NCBI RefSeq assembly: GCF_040675855.1
Contig: NZ_JBEGIK010000001.1
Location: 1,054,001-1,118,000, forward strand
Reading direction: 5' to 3'
Source of the DNA: Microbacterium sp. LWH3-1.2
GTDB lineage: Bacteria > Actinomycetota > Actinomycetes > Actinomycetales > Microbacteriaceae
DNA: 64,000 nt
A program made the translations under genes and the position numbers. Positions 1 through 8,489 of this stretch are shown piece after piece. Each line of letters opens with the position of its first letter. Positions within the stretch are counted from its first letter, which is position 1. The notes under the pieces were generated by a model. That model did not search any database and had not been told where the DNA came from. It worked only from the letters and a program-made list of their open reading frames with translations.

Positions 1-758
1 GTGATGAGTCCGGCGGTGAGCACGCCCATGCCCGTGGCGAGAAGAGCGACGCAGAGCAGGGTGGTCCCGCGGAACCGTCGGCTGCGACCGGGGATCGCAA
101 GTCCCGTCGCGACCGTCGAAAGGAATGACAGACCCAGCGCGGTGGCGATGAGGTCGTGCCCCACAGGGCTCACCGGGATCGGCACGAGCCCGACGCCCGT
201 GAGGAACAGGCCGGAAGACACGATCGATCCGCGGAACGCGCGGGAGGCACGACGACGGATGCCGCGGGGCAGCGCCACCGCGATCAGCACGCCGTACACC
301 GCGAGGAGGAAGCCCGAGAAGATCGTGATGCTGTTGAACGTGCGGCCCGAGAAGTCGGTGTGGGTGCCGAGTTGCGAGAAGTGGAGCTGCCACCATGTCG
401 CGTCCTGCGTGGTGAGGATCGCGACCGCCACCCCGACCGGGAGCGACAGCACGGCCAGCCGGCCGATGCGGTGGGCGATGTAGGCGGGATCGGTCGCGGC
501 GGCTGCGGGCTCGGACGGAGTCGTCGCGACGGTGGTGGTCGTGACCGGGGTGACTGTGGCGGTGACCGCGACAGCGGTGGTCGTCGTCGCGGAACGGGCA
601 GCGGCATCGGCGGAGGTGCTCGTCGCGGCGCGCGAGAGAGCCCGGGCGATGGCGAATTCGGGGTCGACGCGGGTGAGCGTCGACGCGCTGACGGCAGCCG
701 TCGCGCGCGACGGCGAGACGGTGACCGGTGGAGCGTCGGAAAGGGTCGTGGGAGGCAT
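1..758 (-). CDS. DUF998-like multi-pass membrane protein (3' end outside window)
   Basis: The minus-strand frame is open from an ATG at 758 to the window edge, so the C-terminus is missing. The first ~85 residues are rich in Ala, Thr and Val and look disordered. After that come hydrophobic segments at roughly residues 90-110, 135-155, 170-190, 200-220 and 230-250, with the phrases FSQLGTHTDFSGRTFN and PIPVSPVGHDL between them. This layout of short loops with a conserved His resembles the DUF998 family of six-helix membrane proteins of unknown function. An in-frame GTG at 767 would add three residues; neither start has a clear ribosome binding site. The gene is divergent from the helicase that follows. 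The membrane nature is clear; the family name is a recognition by pattern only. Confidence 0.66.
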   Translation of the reverse strand, partial: MPPTTLSDAPPVTVSPSRATAAVSASTLTRVDPEFAIARALSRAATSTSADAAARSATTTTAVAVTATVTPVTTTTVATTPSEPAAAATDPAYIAHRIGRLAVLSLPVGVAVAILTTQDATWWQLHFSQLGTHTDFSGRTFNSITIFSGFLLAVYGVLIAVALPRGIRRRASRAFRGSIVSSGLFLTGVGLVPIPVSPVGHDLIATALGLSFLSTVATGLAIPGRSRRFRGTTLLCVALLATGMGVLTAGLI

Positions 759-1033
759 TCGACTCACGATCGGTTCTGCACGGCGTGCCCGAAGCCGGAC
801 ATCCCCCCAAAGAACCCCCGGTCCGGGGCCCGTTGGTCAAGACGGTAGATCCCCAGTTCAGCGGCGAACCGCTTACCGAAACTGTATCCCGTCGAGCAGG
901 GAAAGCGCTGGTCGATGGTGTATGGGGCCTCCGTGGCGCACGCACGACGCCCGGTACGCTGGACACGCCGGTTCACGCGCCGCGCCGCGTGGACGGCGTG
1001 CGGGTGCCGCTGACCCGCACCTGGAGGAGCCGG

Positions 1034-2734
1034 ATGCCCAAGAACAAGAAGCCGGGCGGCGGTCGCGCGGCCAAGAACTTCGACCCCCGGCACAACCCGA
1101 AGCACCGTGCGGCGAGCGAAGGTCGCGACGGTCAGGACGGCAGGCGCCGGCCCGGCGAATCGTCGTCCGGAAAGCCGGGCAGCCGCAGCGCCGGGCACCG
1201 CGGACACCGCGCGGAATCCACGGATGCGGCGGCCCCGAAGCGCCGCTGGACCGAGCAGGAGCGCGCGGGCCGGGACGAGGCGCGGGCGATCCGGACGCAC
1301 TCGCGCGACGACCGCGGGCGGCCGGGACCCGCACGCGACGACCGCCGGGATGCGGGACGTGGGGATGCATCGCGCCGGGACGCCGGACGTGGGGATGCAA
1401 CGCGCGGGGAGGGAGCCCCTCGGCGGGACGCTGCGCCGTGGCGGAATGCGGGTGCGCGACGAGACGTCGAGCCGCGCCGGGATACGGCTCCGCGTCGGGA
1501 CGCGCCGGCTCGCCGCGACGTCGTGCACGCGCGGCTCGAGGCGGACGCGGTCGCGCCCGCCGAGATCGAGGGCGCGACCTTCGCCGATCTCGGCCTCGGC
1601 CAGAACATCGTCAAGACGATCGCGGAGCTCGGGGCGCAGCATCCGTTCCCGATCCAGGCCGCGACGATCCCCGCGATCCTCGACGGTCGCGATGTGCTCG
1701 CGCGCGGGCGCACCGGATCCGGCAAGACGATCGCGTTCGGTGCACCGCTCGTCGAAAGCGTGCTGCGGTCGCAGGCCGGGCAGAAGCGCGAGTTCGGCCG
1801 CCCGCCGCGCGCGCTGGTCCTCGCGCCCACGCGTGAGCTGGCGCTGCAGATCGATGCGACGATCCAGCCGATCGCCCGCAGCGTCGGCCTGTTCACGACG
1901 CAGATCTACGGCGGCGTGCCGAAGGCGCGGCAGCTCGGGGCGCTGAAGAAGGGCATCGACATCGTCATCGGCACGCCGGGGCGCATCGAAGACCTGGTCG
2001 AGTCCCGCGCGCTCGATCTCTCGCAGGTGCGCGTCGCCGTGCTCGACGAGGCCGACCACATGTGCGAGCTGGGGTTCCTTGAACCGGTGCAGCGGATCAT
2101 GCGCCGCACGCCCCGCGACGCGCAGCGGCTGCTGTTCTCGGCGACGCTGGATGGCGAGGTGTCGTCGCTGGTCGGCGAGTTCCTCACCGAGCCGGCGGTG
2201 TACGAGGTCGCGGGCGAGACCCAGCACTCCGGCACGATCGACCACCGTGTGCTCGTGGTCGACCACCGCGACAAGCGCGACATCCTGCGCTCGCTCGTCG
2301 ACCGCTCGGGGAAGACGCTGGTGTTCACGCGCACGCGGGCGTTCGCCGAGATGCTGGCGGAGCAGTTCGACGAGGTCGGCATCCGCGCCCTCGCCCTCCA
2401 CGGCGACCTCGACCAGGCGCGCCGCACGCGCAACCTCGAGAAGCTGACGTCGGGTCGGATCGACGTGCTGGTGGCGACGGATGTCGCGGCCCGCGGCATC
2501 CACGTCGACGACATCGATCTCGTGATCCAGGCCGACGCGCCCGACGAGTACAAGACGTACCTGCATCGGTCCGGTCGCACCGGCCGCGCCGGTCGGGTGG
2601 GGACCGTCGTCACCTTGGTGACGCGGGCGCGGCGCGAGCGCCTCGCCGACCTGCTCGAGCGCGCCGACATCGAGGCGCCGTTCGACGACGTGCGCCCCGG
2701 CGACGACCTGCTCGAGGAACTCGCCGGGCGCTGA
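1034..2734 (+). CDS. DEAD-box ATP-dependent RNA helicase with Arg/Asp-rich N-terminus
   Basis: This 566-residue protein should unwind or remodel RNA duplexes using ATP, in ribosome assembly or RNA decay. The start is the ATG eight bases after a GGAGG. Residues 1-170 are low complexity, rich in Arg, Asp and Gly, and contain a 10-residue tandem repeat. The helicase core begins near 183 with a Q-motif-like stretch, then Walker A RTGSGKT (226-232), PTRELALQI, GTPGR, DEAD (338-341), SAT, and in the second RecA domain VATDVAARGIHVDDID and HRSGRTGRAGR. There is no long C-terminal extension. It ends 11 bases from the convergent glycosyltransferase with no obvious terminator. The basic N-terminal tail probably adds non-specific RNA binding; that is inference. 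Confidence 0.94.
   Translation: MPKNKKPGGGRAAKNFDPRHNPKHRAASEGRDGQDGRRRPGESSSGKPGSRSAGHRGHRAESTDAAAPKRRWTEQERAGRDEARAIRTHSRDDRGRPGPARDDRRDAGRGDASRRDAGRGDATRGEGAPRRDAAPWRNAGARRDVEPRRDTAPRRDAPARRDVVHARLEADAVAPAEIEGATFADLGLGQNIVKTIAELGAQHPFPIQAATIPAILDGRDVLARGRTGSGKTIAFGAPLVESVLRSQAGQKREFGRPPRALVLAPTRELALQIDATIQPIARSVGLFTTQIYGGVPKARQLGALKKGIDIVIGTPGRIEDLVESRALDLSQVRVAVLDEADHMCELGFLEPVQRIMRRTPRDAQRLLFSATLDGEVSSLVGEFLTEPAVYEVAGETQHSGTIDHRVLVVDHRDKRDILRSLVDRSGKTLVFTRTRAFAEMLAEQFDEVGIRALALHGDLDQARRTRNLEKLTSGRIDVLVATDVAARGIHVDDIDLVIQADAPDEYKTYLHRSGRTGRAGRVGTVVTLVTRARRERLADLLERADIEAPFDDVRPGDDLLEELAGR
1346..1405 (+). repeat. Two tandem 30-bp units in the helicase tail
   Basis: Two consecutive units encode RDAGRGDASR-like decapeptides (residues 105-124 of the DEAD-box helicase). 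They are in frame, so expansion or contraction would change tail length without breaking the gene. Confidence 0.7.
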
Positions 2735-2745
2735 CGTCACGTCGT

Positions 2746-4023
2746 TCACCGCCCCGGCCGGGCCGCGAACCCTTCGAGCAGCTCGGCGGCGCGCGGCGCT
2801 CCCCCGAGGGACCTGAGCTCGGCGGCGACGCGGGCGGCAGCATCCGTCATCGACCGATCCGTCGAGGCGCGCTCGAAGCCCGCCGCCACCTGGGCCGCCG
2901 TCGGCGTTCCCGTGCGGAGGTCGACGCCCGCGCCGGTCCACGCAACGCGCGCCGCGATCTCGGGCTTGTCGAGGTCGCCGCCCGCGATGACCAGCGGGAT
3001 GCCGTGGCCGAGCGCGGCGAGCGTGCCGCCCCAGCCGCCGTTGGTGATGACGACGTCGGTGGCCGGGAGGAGTTCGTCATAAGGGAGCAACCCCGCGATA
3101 CGCGCGTTCGCGGGGACGGGAAACGGCAGTTCGTCGCGGCCGCGCACGCCCGTCGACACGACGACGAGCACGTCCCGGTCGGCGAGTGCGTCGAGCGCAG
3201 GGCGGATGAGGTCGGTCGGGTCGATGTTCTGCGTGCCCTGCGTGACGTGCACGACGACGCGGCCGTCGAGGTCGCCCCACCATCGCGGAAGGTCGGTCGG
3301 CGCGGCCGGCAGCGCGGTGAGGACGCCGACGAAGTCGAGGTGAGCGGGGCGGTCGGTGCGGGCGAAGTCGAGCAAGGATGACCCGGTGGCGAGGATCCTC
3401 TCCGGCGACAGCACCGTCTGCTCGAATGTCAGCGAGGCGGGCGGCAGGCCGACCGCGACCCGCGCCCGCACGATCGGCTTGGTCAGCGGCCGCATCGCGA
3501 GCGGCGCGATGCCTCGCAGCGCAGCATCGCGTGTCTTCGTGAGCGGATTGCGGCCAGGTGTGAGGCCCATACCGCTCGGCGGCCCCTGCCGGCTCGTGAG
3601 GTGGAGCGGCAGCACGGCGACGGTCGCCCGCGGACAGCCGGACCGGTCGGCGAAGAGAGCCGCGCCGATGGAGGTGTCGTCGGTGACGAGCGCGTCCCAG
3701 GGCTTGCGGTCCCACTCGGCCTGCAGATCGGCGACCTGCGCCGGGGCGGTGTTGATCATGACGTCTTCGAGGTTCACGAAGACCTGCCGGAGGCCCTTGC
3801 GGCCCTCGAGTCGCGGGAAGGTCGCGCGCAGATCGTTCTCGTCGAAGTCGGGTGCTTCGCTCCACGGCACGAGAACGGCTCCGGATGCCTCGACCCCCTC
3901 GCGGAACGCCGCTCCGGTGTAGAAGCGCACGTCGTGACCGCGCGCGACGAGTCCCTGCGCGACAGCCCGCAACGGCGTGACATGCCCGGTGAAGGGCATC
4001 GCCGTCACCAGGAATCGGGTCAT
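2746..4023 (-). CDS. GT1-family (MGT/UGT-like) glycosyltransferase
   Basis: The 425-residue product resembles macrolide-type glycosyltransferases that move a sugar from a nucleotide donor to a small acceptor. The N-terminus MTRFLVTAMPFTGHVTP is the usual first beta strand and glycine loop with the catalytic-type His. The C-terminal donor-binding half contains VVVHVTQGT and then ITNGGWGGTLAALGHGIPLV, the UGT signature region, followed by the acidic DLDKPEIAARV segment. The start at 4023 was chosen because family homology begins there; an in-frame extension upstream to 4230 is Arg-rich and unlike the family. A fragment homologous to its first ~30 codons lies at 17.5 kb. Donor and acceptor cannot be deduced. 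Confidence 0.86.
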   Translation of the reverse strand: MTRFLVTAMPFTGHVTPLRAVAQGLVARGHDVRFYTGAAFREGVEASGAVLVPWSEAPDFDENDLRATFPRLEGRKGLRQVFVNLEDVMINTAPAQVADLQAEWDRKPWDALVTDDTSIGAALFADRSGCPRATVAVLPLHLTSRQGPPSGMGLTPGRNPLTKTRDAALRGIAPLAMRPLTKPIVRARVAVGLPPASLTFEQTVLSPERILATGSSLLDFARTDRPAHLDFVGVLTALPAAPTDLPRWWGDLDGRVVVHVTQGTQNIDPTDLIRPALDALADRDVLVVVSTGVRGRDELPFPVPANARIAGLLPYDELLPATDVVITNGGWGGTLAALGHGIPLVIAGGDLDKPEIAARVAWTGAGVDLRTGTPTAAQVAAGFERASTDRSMTDAAARVAAELRSLGGAPRAAELLEGFAARPGR

Positions 4024-4700
4024 TGAGACATCGTGTCGCAACCGGGGGAGCGTGCACCAGGGGCCCGCGTGCGGCAGCCGGGGCCTCGGTAGGTGGTGCG
4101 CGCGGTTCGGCGTCGCGGAGCCACGGTTGTCAGTCGAGACCGGCGGTGTAACCCCCGTCGTCGGGGGACGCCTGCATCGGCGGCCGCTGCGGCCAGCTCG
4201 GTGCGTCGAATCAACTGAGGCGTCCCTCACATATGTGGCTCGGCAAGCCGGGACACCCCCGCCTCACAACCCACGTTCTAGGCGAGGGGAGGCCCCGACT
4301 CAACACGCCATAGCGTCTAGTCACCGCGCTGTGGGCTGGCGGGTTCGAGGTCATCCCCGACCGGGGCGAAACCGTCCGATCGACGGCCGAGGCACACGAA
4401 AACGCCAGCCCATCACCGACCACATCGATGACGCTTTTGATGACATTTCGCGGAAATGTTGAGGAAATGATCGGCTGGTAGCTTCATCCCGTACCTCTCG
4501 TCGCGGCCAATCGCAATAGAGAGAAGGGTCACAGTTCGTGACCGAAGCGTTGCTTCATCCCCACCTCAACCGAGCGTCTTGGCGGATCCTTCTCTTCACG
4601 GCACTTCGACGAGCAGGCCTTCGTTGGCGATCGGTGCGCCACGAGGCAACATCGGTCAACCCTGACTGGTGTTCCTCTGGTGACTCATCGAAGGAACCCA
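4024..4700. other. Gene-free stretch between glycosyltransferase and ABC importer
   Basis: No convincing gene is seen here. The sequence is the divergent upstream region of the glycosyltransferase and the sugar importer, and is somewhat richer in A and T after 4230. It holds one good palindrome at 4443-4459. A GTG-initiated frame at 4538 follows an AGAAGGG, but it runs through the importer signal sequence in another frame and has no recognisable content. No tRNA, insertion sequence or remnant of the TetR gene found beside the second glycosyltransferase copy was detected. Confidence 0.6.
4443..4459. promoter_or_regulatory. 17-bp palindrome, candidate operator of the ABC importer
   Basis: The sequence ACATTTCGCGGAAATGT has perfect 7-bp arms around a GCG spacer. 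It lies 242 bp before the lipoprotein start in an A/T-richer patch. Sugar importers of this kind are commonly controlled by LacI, ROK or DeoR repressors that bind such sites. No regulator gene is adjacent, so the assignment is inference. Confidence 0.4.
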
Positions 4701-5840
4701 ATGAAACTGTCACCAATCAGAGCTGTGGTCGCATCCGCCGCAGCGATCACACTTACCGTCGGGCTGACCGCCTGCTCGTCCGGGAGCACAGCAAGCACAT
4801 CGAGCGATGGCTCGCGAGAGGTCGTGCTGTTCATGCCGACCTCCGCGCACCCCTATGTCTCGAAGCTCATCGACAACGCAAGGTTGACCCTCGAAGAGGA
4901 CGACTTCTCCGTGACGGTCATCGAGAACAACTTCGACCAGGCGGAGCAGGACACCCAGGTGCAGCAGTACCTCGCATCCGGCGACAAGCCGGCGGGCATC
5001 TTGTGGTTTCCCTCCGACGCCCAGGCGAGTATCGCTTCACTCAGCCGGCTGAGCGGCCTCGGGGTGCCGATCGTACAGGTGAACCAGCGGCCGCTGCCGG
5101 AGTCGGAAGACTATTTCACGGCCTTTGCTGGCATCAGCGACCTCGTCGCCGGGGAGAACATCGGCAACGGGCTGATCGCCGCACGTGACGCGATGGAGGC
5201 CGACGGCAAGCAGCTGCACTCACCAGGTGGCAACGTGCTCGTCGTCACCGGTCCCGTCGGGTTCGGCGCATCGATCGACCGCATCACCGGGTTCGAGGAG
5301 GCCACCGCGGGCGCCGGCTTCAACGTCCTGGCGACGATCAACTCCCCCGCTCTGACCCCGGACGCGACTTACACCGAGGTGTCCCAGTCGCTGCAGGGCC
5401 CCCTCGCGGAAGGCATCGACCTCGTCTTCACCTTCAACGACGATGTCAGCACCGGCACGCTGCGAGCGCTCACCGAAGCCGGCCTCACGCCAGGCGTCGA
5501 CGTGGCGGTCTCCAACGGCGTCTGCAACGGGCGGGGCACCGCGACCAGCTCGGGCGACGTCTTCTCGACAGTCGCCCAGAGCCCCGAGTATGAGGGCACC
5601 CTCAGCGCATCCGTGTTGAAGACTCTCATCGGCAACGGCGGCGAGCTGAGCGACGAGGAGACTCACCAACTCCCCGACGACGCCGACGCGGTTCCCGACC
5701 TCTCGTTCACGCCGGCGAAGTACAACTACGTTCCGCTTCCCCCGATTATGGGGGCCTTCGACGATCCGGCCGCGAGCGCCGAGAACGTCGCCGCCTTCAA
5801 GCTCTGGGGACAGGGCGTCGACACTCTCTGCGACTTCTGA
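4701..5840 (+). CDS. Sugar-type ABC importer substrate-binding lipoprotein
   Basis: This 379-residue protein begins with a lipoprotein signal peptide ending in LTAC, so Cys25 would be lipidated and the mature protein anchored outside the membrane. A GAAGGA lies about six bases before the chosen ATG. The rest matches the periplasmic-binding-protein type 1 fold of the ribose/autoinducer group (pfam13407 type): VVLFMPTSAHPYVSKLIDNA near the start, and GSGDKPAGILW-like and VDVAVSNGVCNGRG regions in the two lobes. Members bind monosaccharides, nucleosides or related small ligands. It heads an operon with a double ATPase and two permeases. No sugar kinase or hydrolase is linked, so the ligand is unknown. 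Confidence 0.9.
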   Translation: MKLSPIRAVVASAAAITLTVGLTACSSGSTASTSSDGSREVVLFMPTSAHPYVSKLIDNARLTLEEDDFSVTVIENNFDQAEQDTQVQQYLASGDKPAGILWFPSDAQASIASLSRLSGLGVPIVQVNQRPLPESEDYFTAFAGISDLVAGENIGNGLIAARDAMEADGKQLHSPGGNVLVVTGPVGFGASIDRITGFEEATAGAGFNVLATINSPALTPDATYTEVSQSLQGPLAEGIDLVFTFNDDVSTGTLRALTEAGLTPGVDVAVSNGVCNGRGTATSSGDVFSTVAQSPEYEGTLSASVLKTLIGNGGELSDEETHQLPDDADAVPDLSFTPAKYNYVPLPPIMGAFDDPAASAENVAAFKLWGQGVDTLCDF

Positions 5841-5976
5841 TCGACAGAGCCATCGGTCGGCCCGCTCCCTGCGGCCTACGGGGTGGGCCGACCCCCGCAC
5901 ATTCGTACAGGCCAGGGACGCCGTCAAAGCGTGCTCCCCGGCCTGAGGACGACATCGGAATGTAGAGCGAAAGAAA

Positions 5977-7521
5977 ATGAGCATCCAGCACAAGAGAACG
6001 ACCCAACCACCTCGCCCGGTCTACCAGTCGCGGACTCTACTGAAGGTCGAAGGCCTGACGAAGTCGTACGGTCAGACCCAGGCGCTCGACGGCGTGGACT
6101 TCGAGCTGCGCGCTGGGGAGGTTATGGCGCTCCTCGGCGAAAACGGCGCCGGGAAGAGCACGATGGTGAAGACCTTCGGCGGTCTGGTCCAGCCCGACGG
6201 CGGCACGATCACGATCGCCGGGCAGACTCACCAGATCGGTAGTCCGCTGGAGTCGCAGCGCGCGGGGATCGCGATCGTTCAGCAGGAGCTGAGTCTCGTC
6301 GAGACTTTGAGCGCGGTAGAGAACATCTTCGTCGGAACACGGCTGTCCGGCCCGTGGAGCCCTCGCCGTCTGGCGGTGCTCGCGCGGCCGCACCTCGAGC
6401 TCGTCGGTCTCGAGGAATGGAAGTGGTTCGTGCCCGTCGCTCAGCTGACGATCGCGGAGCGACAGCTGATTGAGATCGCGCGGGTGGTGTCCCGGGAAGC
6501 GCGGATCATCGTCTTCGACGAGCCGACCGCTGCCCTCGCCGACGTCGAGACGGAGCGTGTGCTCGGTGTGGTGCGTCGCCTGGTCGATGCCGGGCACGGC
6601 GTGATCTACGTCACGCACCGTCTTCGCGAGGTCTATGAGATCGCCGACCGCGCCACCGTGGTGCGCGGTGGGCGCAGTGCCCCCCCGGTGCTTATCGCCG
6701 ACACCCCCCTGCCCGATCTCGTCGAGATGATGCTCGGCCGATCGCTCGGCAGCATCTACCCACCAAAGGCCAACCTGAAGGGCGCCGAGGCGCGGATGAC
6801 GATCGTGGGCCTCCGCACCGCGGAGATCACGACCCCGGTCGATCTGACCGTGAGACGGGGCGAGATCGTGGGGCTGGTCGGGCAGATCGGCTCGGGCGCG
6901 CCGTCCCTCGCGCGAAGCATCGCCGGGCGGGACGACGTGCTGGCGGGCTCCATCCGCATGGGCGACGAGGAGATCGCCGCGACATCCGTTCGTTCCGCCA
7001 TCAAGGCAGGGATCGCGTATTGCTCCGACGACCGCAAGCGGGATGGCTTCTTCTTCTCGTTCACGGTGACCGACAACTTTGCTTCGACCGCGCTTCGCTC
7101 CGTGTCACGGTGGGGCTGGTACCGGCCCCGGGTCGCCAGGGCGCTCGCGCGGTCGCTGGCGTCGAAGATGAACGTCGCCCACGAGCGGCTCGGTACAGCG
7201 GTCGGCGCATTGAGCGGGGGGAACCAGCAGAAGGTCGTGCTCGGCAAGTGGCTCGCGATCAACCCTCGCGTGCTCCTGATCGAGGAACCGACCCGCGGGG
7301 TCGACATCGGTGCCCGCGCGGAGATCTACACGGAGCTGCGGCGCCTGGCTGACGAGGGGATCATCGTGGTCTTCGCGTCGTCCGATACCTCGGAGGCGCT
7401 GGGGCTTGCCGACACCGTCCTCACGTTCTATCGAGGCGCCTTGGTGCGCTCGGCCCCGGCGGCGGAGCTCGACGAGGTACAGCTGCTCATCGACGTCACT
7501 CACGGGAAGGTCGCCGCATGA
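5977..7521 (+). CDS. Sugar-type ABC importer double ATPase (RbsA/MglA-like)
   Basis: The 514-residue protein has two ABC cassettes in tandem, as in RbsA and MglA. The first has Walker A GENGAGKSTMVK, Walker B IIVFDEPTAAL and a diverged signature LTIAERQ. The second has a degenerate P-loop GQIGSGAPSLA but a good signature LSGGNQQKVVLGKWL and VLLIEEPTRGVDIGARAEIY. One canonical and one degenerate site is the family norm. The ATG at 5977 follows a short A-rich leader. The stop overlaps the next permease start by ATGA, implying translational coupling. It should drive uptake of the ligand bound by the upstream lipoprotein. Confidence 0.93.
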   Translation: MSIQHKRTTQPPRPVYQSRTLLKVEGLTKSYGQTQALDGVDFELRAGEVMALLGENGAGKSTMVKTFGGLVQPDGGTITIAGQTHQIGSPLESQRAGIAIVQQELSLVETLSAVENIFVGTRLSGPWSPRRLAVLARPHLELVGLEEWKWFVPVAQLTIAERQLIEIARVVSREARIIVFDEPTAALADVETERVLGVVRRLVDAGHGVIYVTHRLREVYEIADRATVVRGGRSAPPVLIADTPLPDLVEMMLGRSLGSIYPPKANLKGAEARMTIVGLRTAEITTPVDLTVRRGEIVGLVGQIGSGAPSLARSIAGRDDVLAGSIRMGDEEIAATSVRSAIKAGIAYCSDDRKRDGFFFSFTVTDNFASTALRSVSRWGWYRPRVARALARSLASKMNVAHERLGTAVGALSGGNQQKVVLGKWLAINPRVLLIEEPTRGVDIGARAEIYTELRRLADEGIIVVFASSDTSEALGLADTVLTFYRGALVRSAPAAELDEVQLLIDVTHGKVAA

Positions 7522-8489
7522 TCCAGGTCACAGATAGCCGCGTGGCTCCGATCCGACCCACGGCGTTGCCGCTCCACCTTGCGCCGGTCGTCGTGCTCGC
7601 CGTTGCTCTCGTCGTGTTCGCGCTCACCACTCCGGCGTTCGTCAGCTTCGGAAACGTCATCGCGATCGTCAATTCGGCGACGCTCACCGGGATCGTCGCC
7701 GTCGGACTCACGTTTGTCACCATCTCCGGGAACTTCCTCCCGCTGTCGGTCGAGCAGTCCGCAGCGATGTCGGCGGTGACACTGGCCATGATGCTCGCCG
7801 CAGACATCCCCGCATGGGTCGGCGTCATCGCCGCTCTTGCCGTCGGCATCGCGATCGGGATGCTGCAGGGCTTGATTGTGAGTCTGGGCGCCAACCCGCT
7901 CGTCGTCACGCTCGCCGTGGGGGCTGCGCTGGCGGGGCTCGTCGTCACCGTGACCGGGGGCAAGACGATCACGTTCCCCGCGGTCGAGTTCTTCGGCGAC
8001 ATGATCGTGTTCGGCATCCCAGTGCAGACGTACGTCTTCGTCATCGTGACCGTGATTCTCACGATCTACAGTGCGCGGTCGCGGTCGGGACGTGCGATCC
8101 GGCTGCTCGGTGAGAACCGCCTCGCCGCCCGTGCGACGGGGATCTCCGTGCGCGCCACGACGATGCTCGCCTTCGGGCTCGCTGGTGTGACGGTCTCGCT
8201 GGTGTCGATCCTGTCGGTCGTGACGTTCGATCGCGCGAACGCGACCCAGTTCTCGGGGCTCACGTTCGACGCGATCGCCGCCGTGCTCATCGGCGGGACG
8301 GCCATCCGAGGCGGCCACGGATCGCCGCTTCGCTCGGCGATCGGTGCTGTCTTCATCGCGCTGCTGATGAACGTCATGCTCCTGCGCGAGTGGAGCTACG
8401 GTTACCGACTGCTCGTGGAGGGCATCGTGGTCATCGCAGCGGTCAGCATCTATCGGGTTCTATCAGCACGGAAAGAGATCAGGAAATGA
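7518..8489 (+). CDS. Sugar-type ABC importer permease 1 (RbsC-like)
   Basis: This 323-residue membrane protein has eight to ten hydrophobic segments, and the cytoplasmic coupling loop TGISVRATTMLAFGLAG lies near residue 215, as in RbsC-type permeases. The family phrase FDAIAAVLIGGTAIRGGHGS occurs near residue 255. It overlaps the ATPase upstream and the second permease downstream, each by ATGA. Two different permeases imply a heterodimeric channel, as seen in AI-2 (LsrCD) and nucleoside-type importers rather than ribose importers. Ligand unknown. Confidence 0.9.
   Translation: MIQVTDSRVAPIRPTALPLHLAPVVVLAVALVVFALTTPAFVSFGNVIAIVNSATLTGIVAVGLTFVTISGNFLPLSVEQSAAMSAVTLAMMLAADIPAWVGVIAALAVGIAIGMLQGLIVSLGANPLVVTLAVGAALAGLVVTVTGGKTITFPAVEFFGDMIVFGIPVQTYVFVIVTVILTIYSARSRSGRAIRLLGENRLAARATGISVRATTMLAFGLAGVTVSLVSILSVVTFDRANATQFSGLTFDAIAAVLIGGTAIRGGHGSPLRSAIGAVFIALLMNVMLLREWSYGYRLLVEGIVVIAAVSIYRVLSARKEIRK

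Noticed and set aside
764..2941. A 725-residue open frame on the minus strand
   Set aside because: It is antisense to the DEAD-box helicase and shows no family features; it is a by-product of codon bias.
4335..4375. GGGTTCGAGGTC resembling a tRNA T-arm
   Set aside because: No acceptor stem, D-arm or anticodon arm can be drawn around it.
4538..5188. GTG-initiated frame of 216 residues with AGAAGGG upstream
   Set aside because: It overlaps the lipoprotein gene in another frame, and its sequence has no domain, signal or conserved composition.
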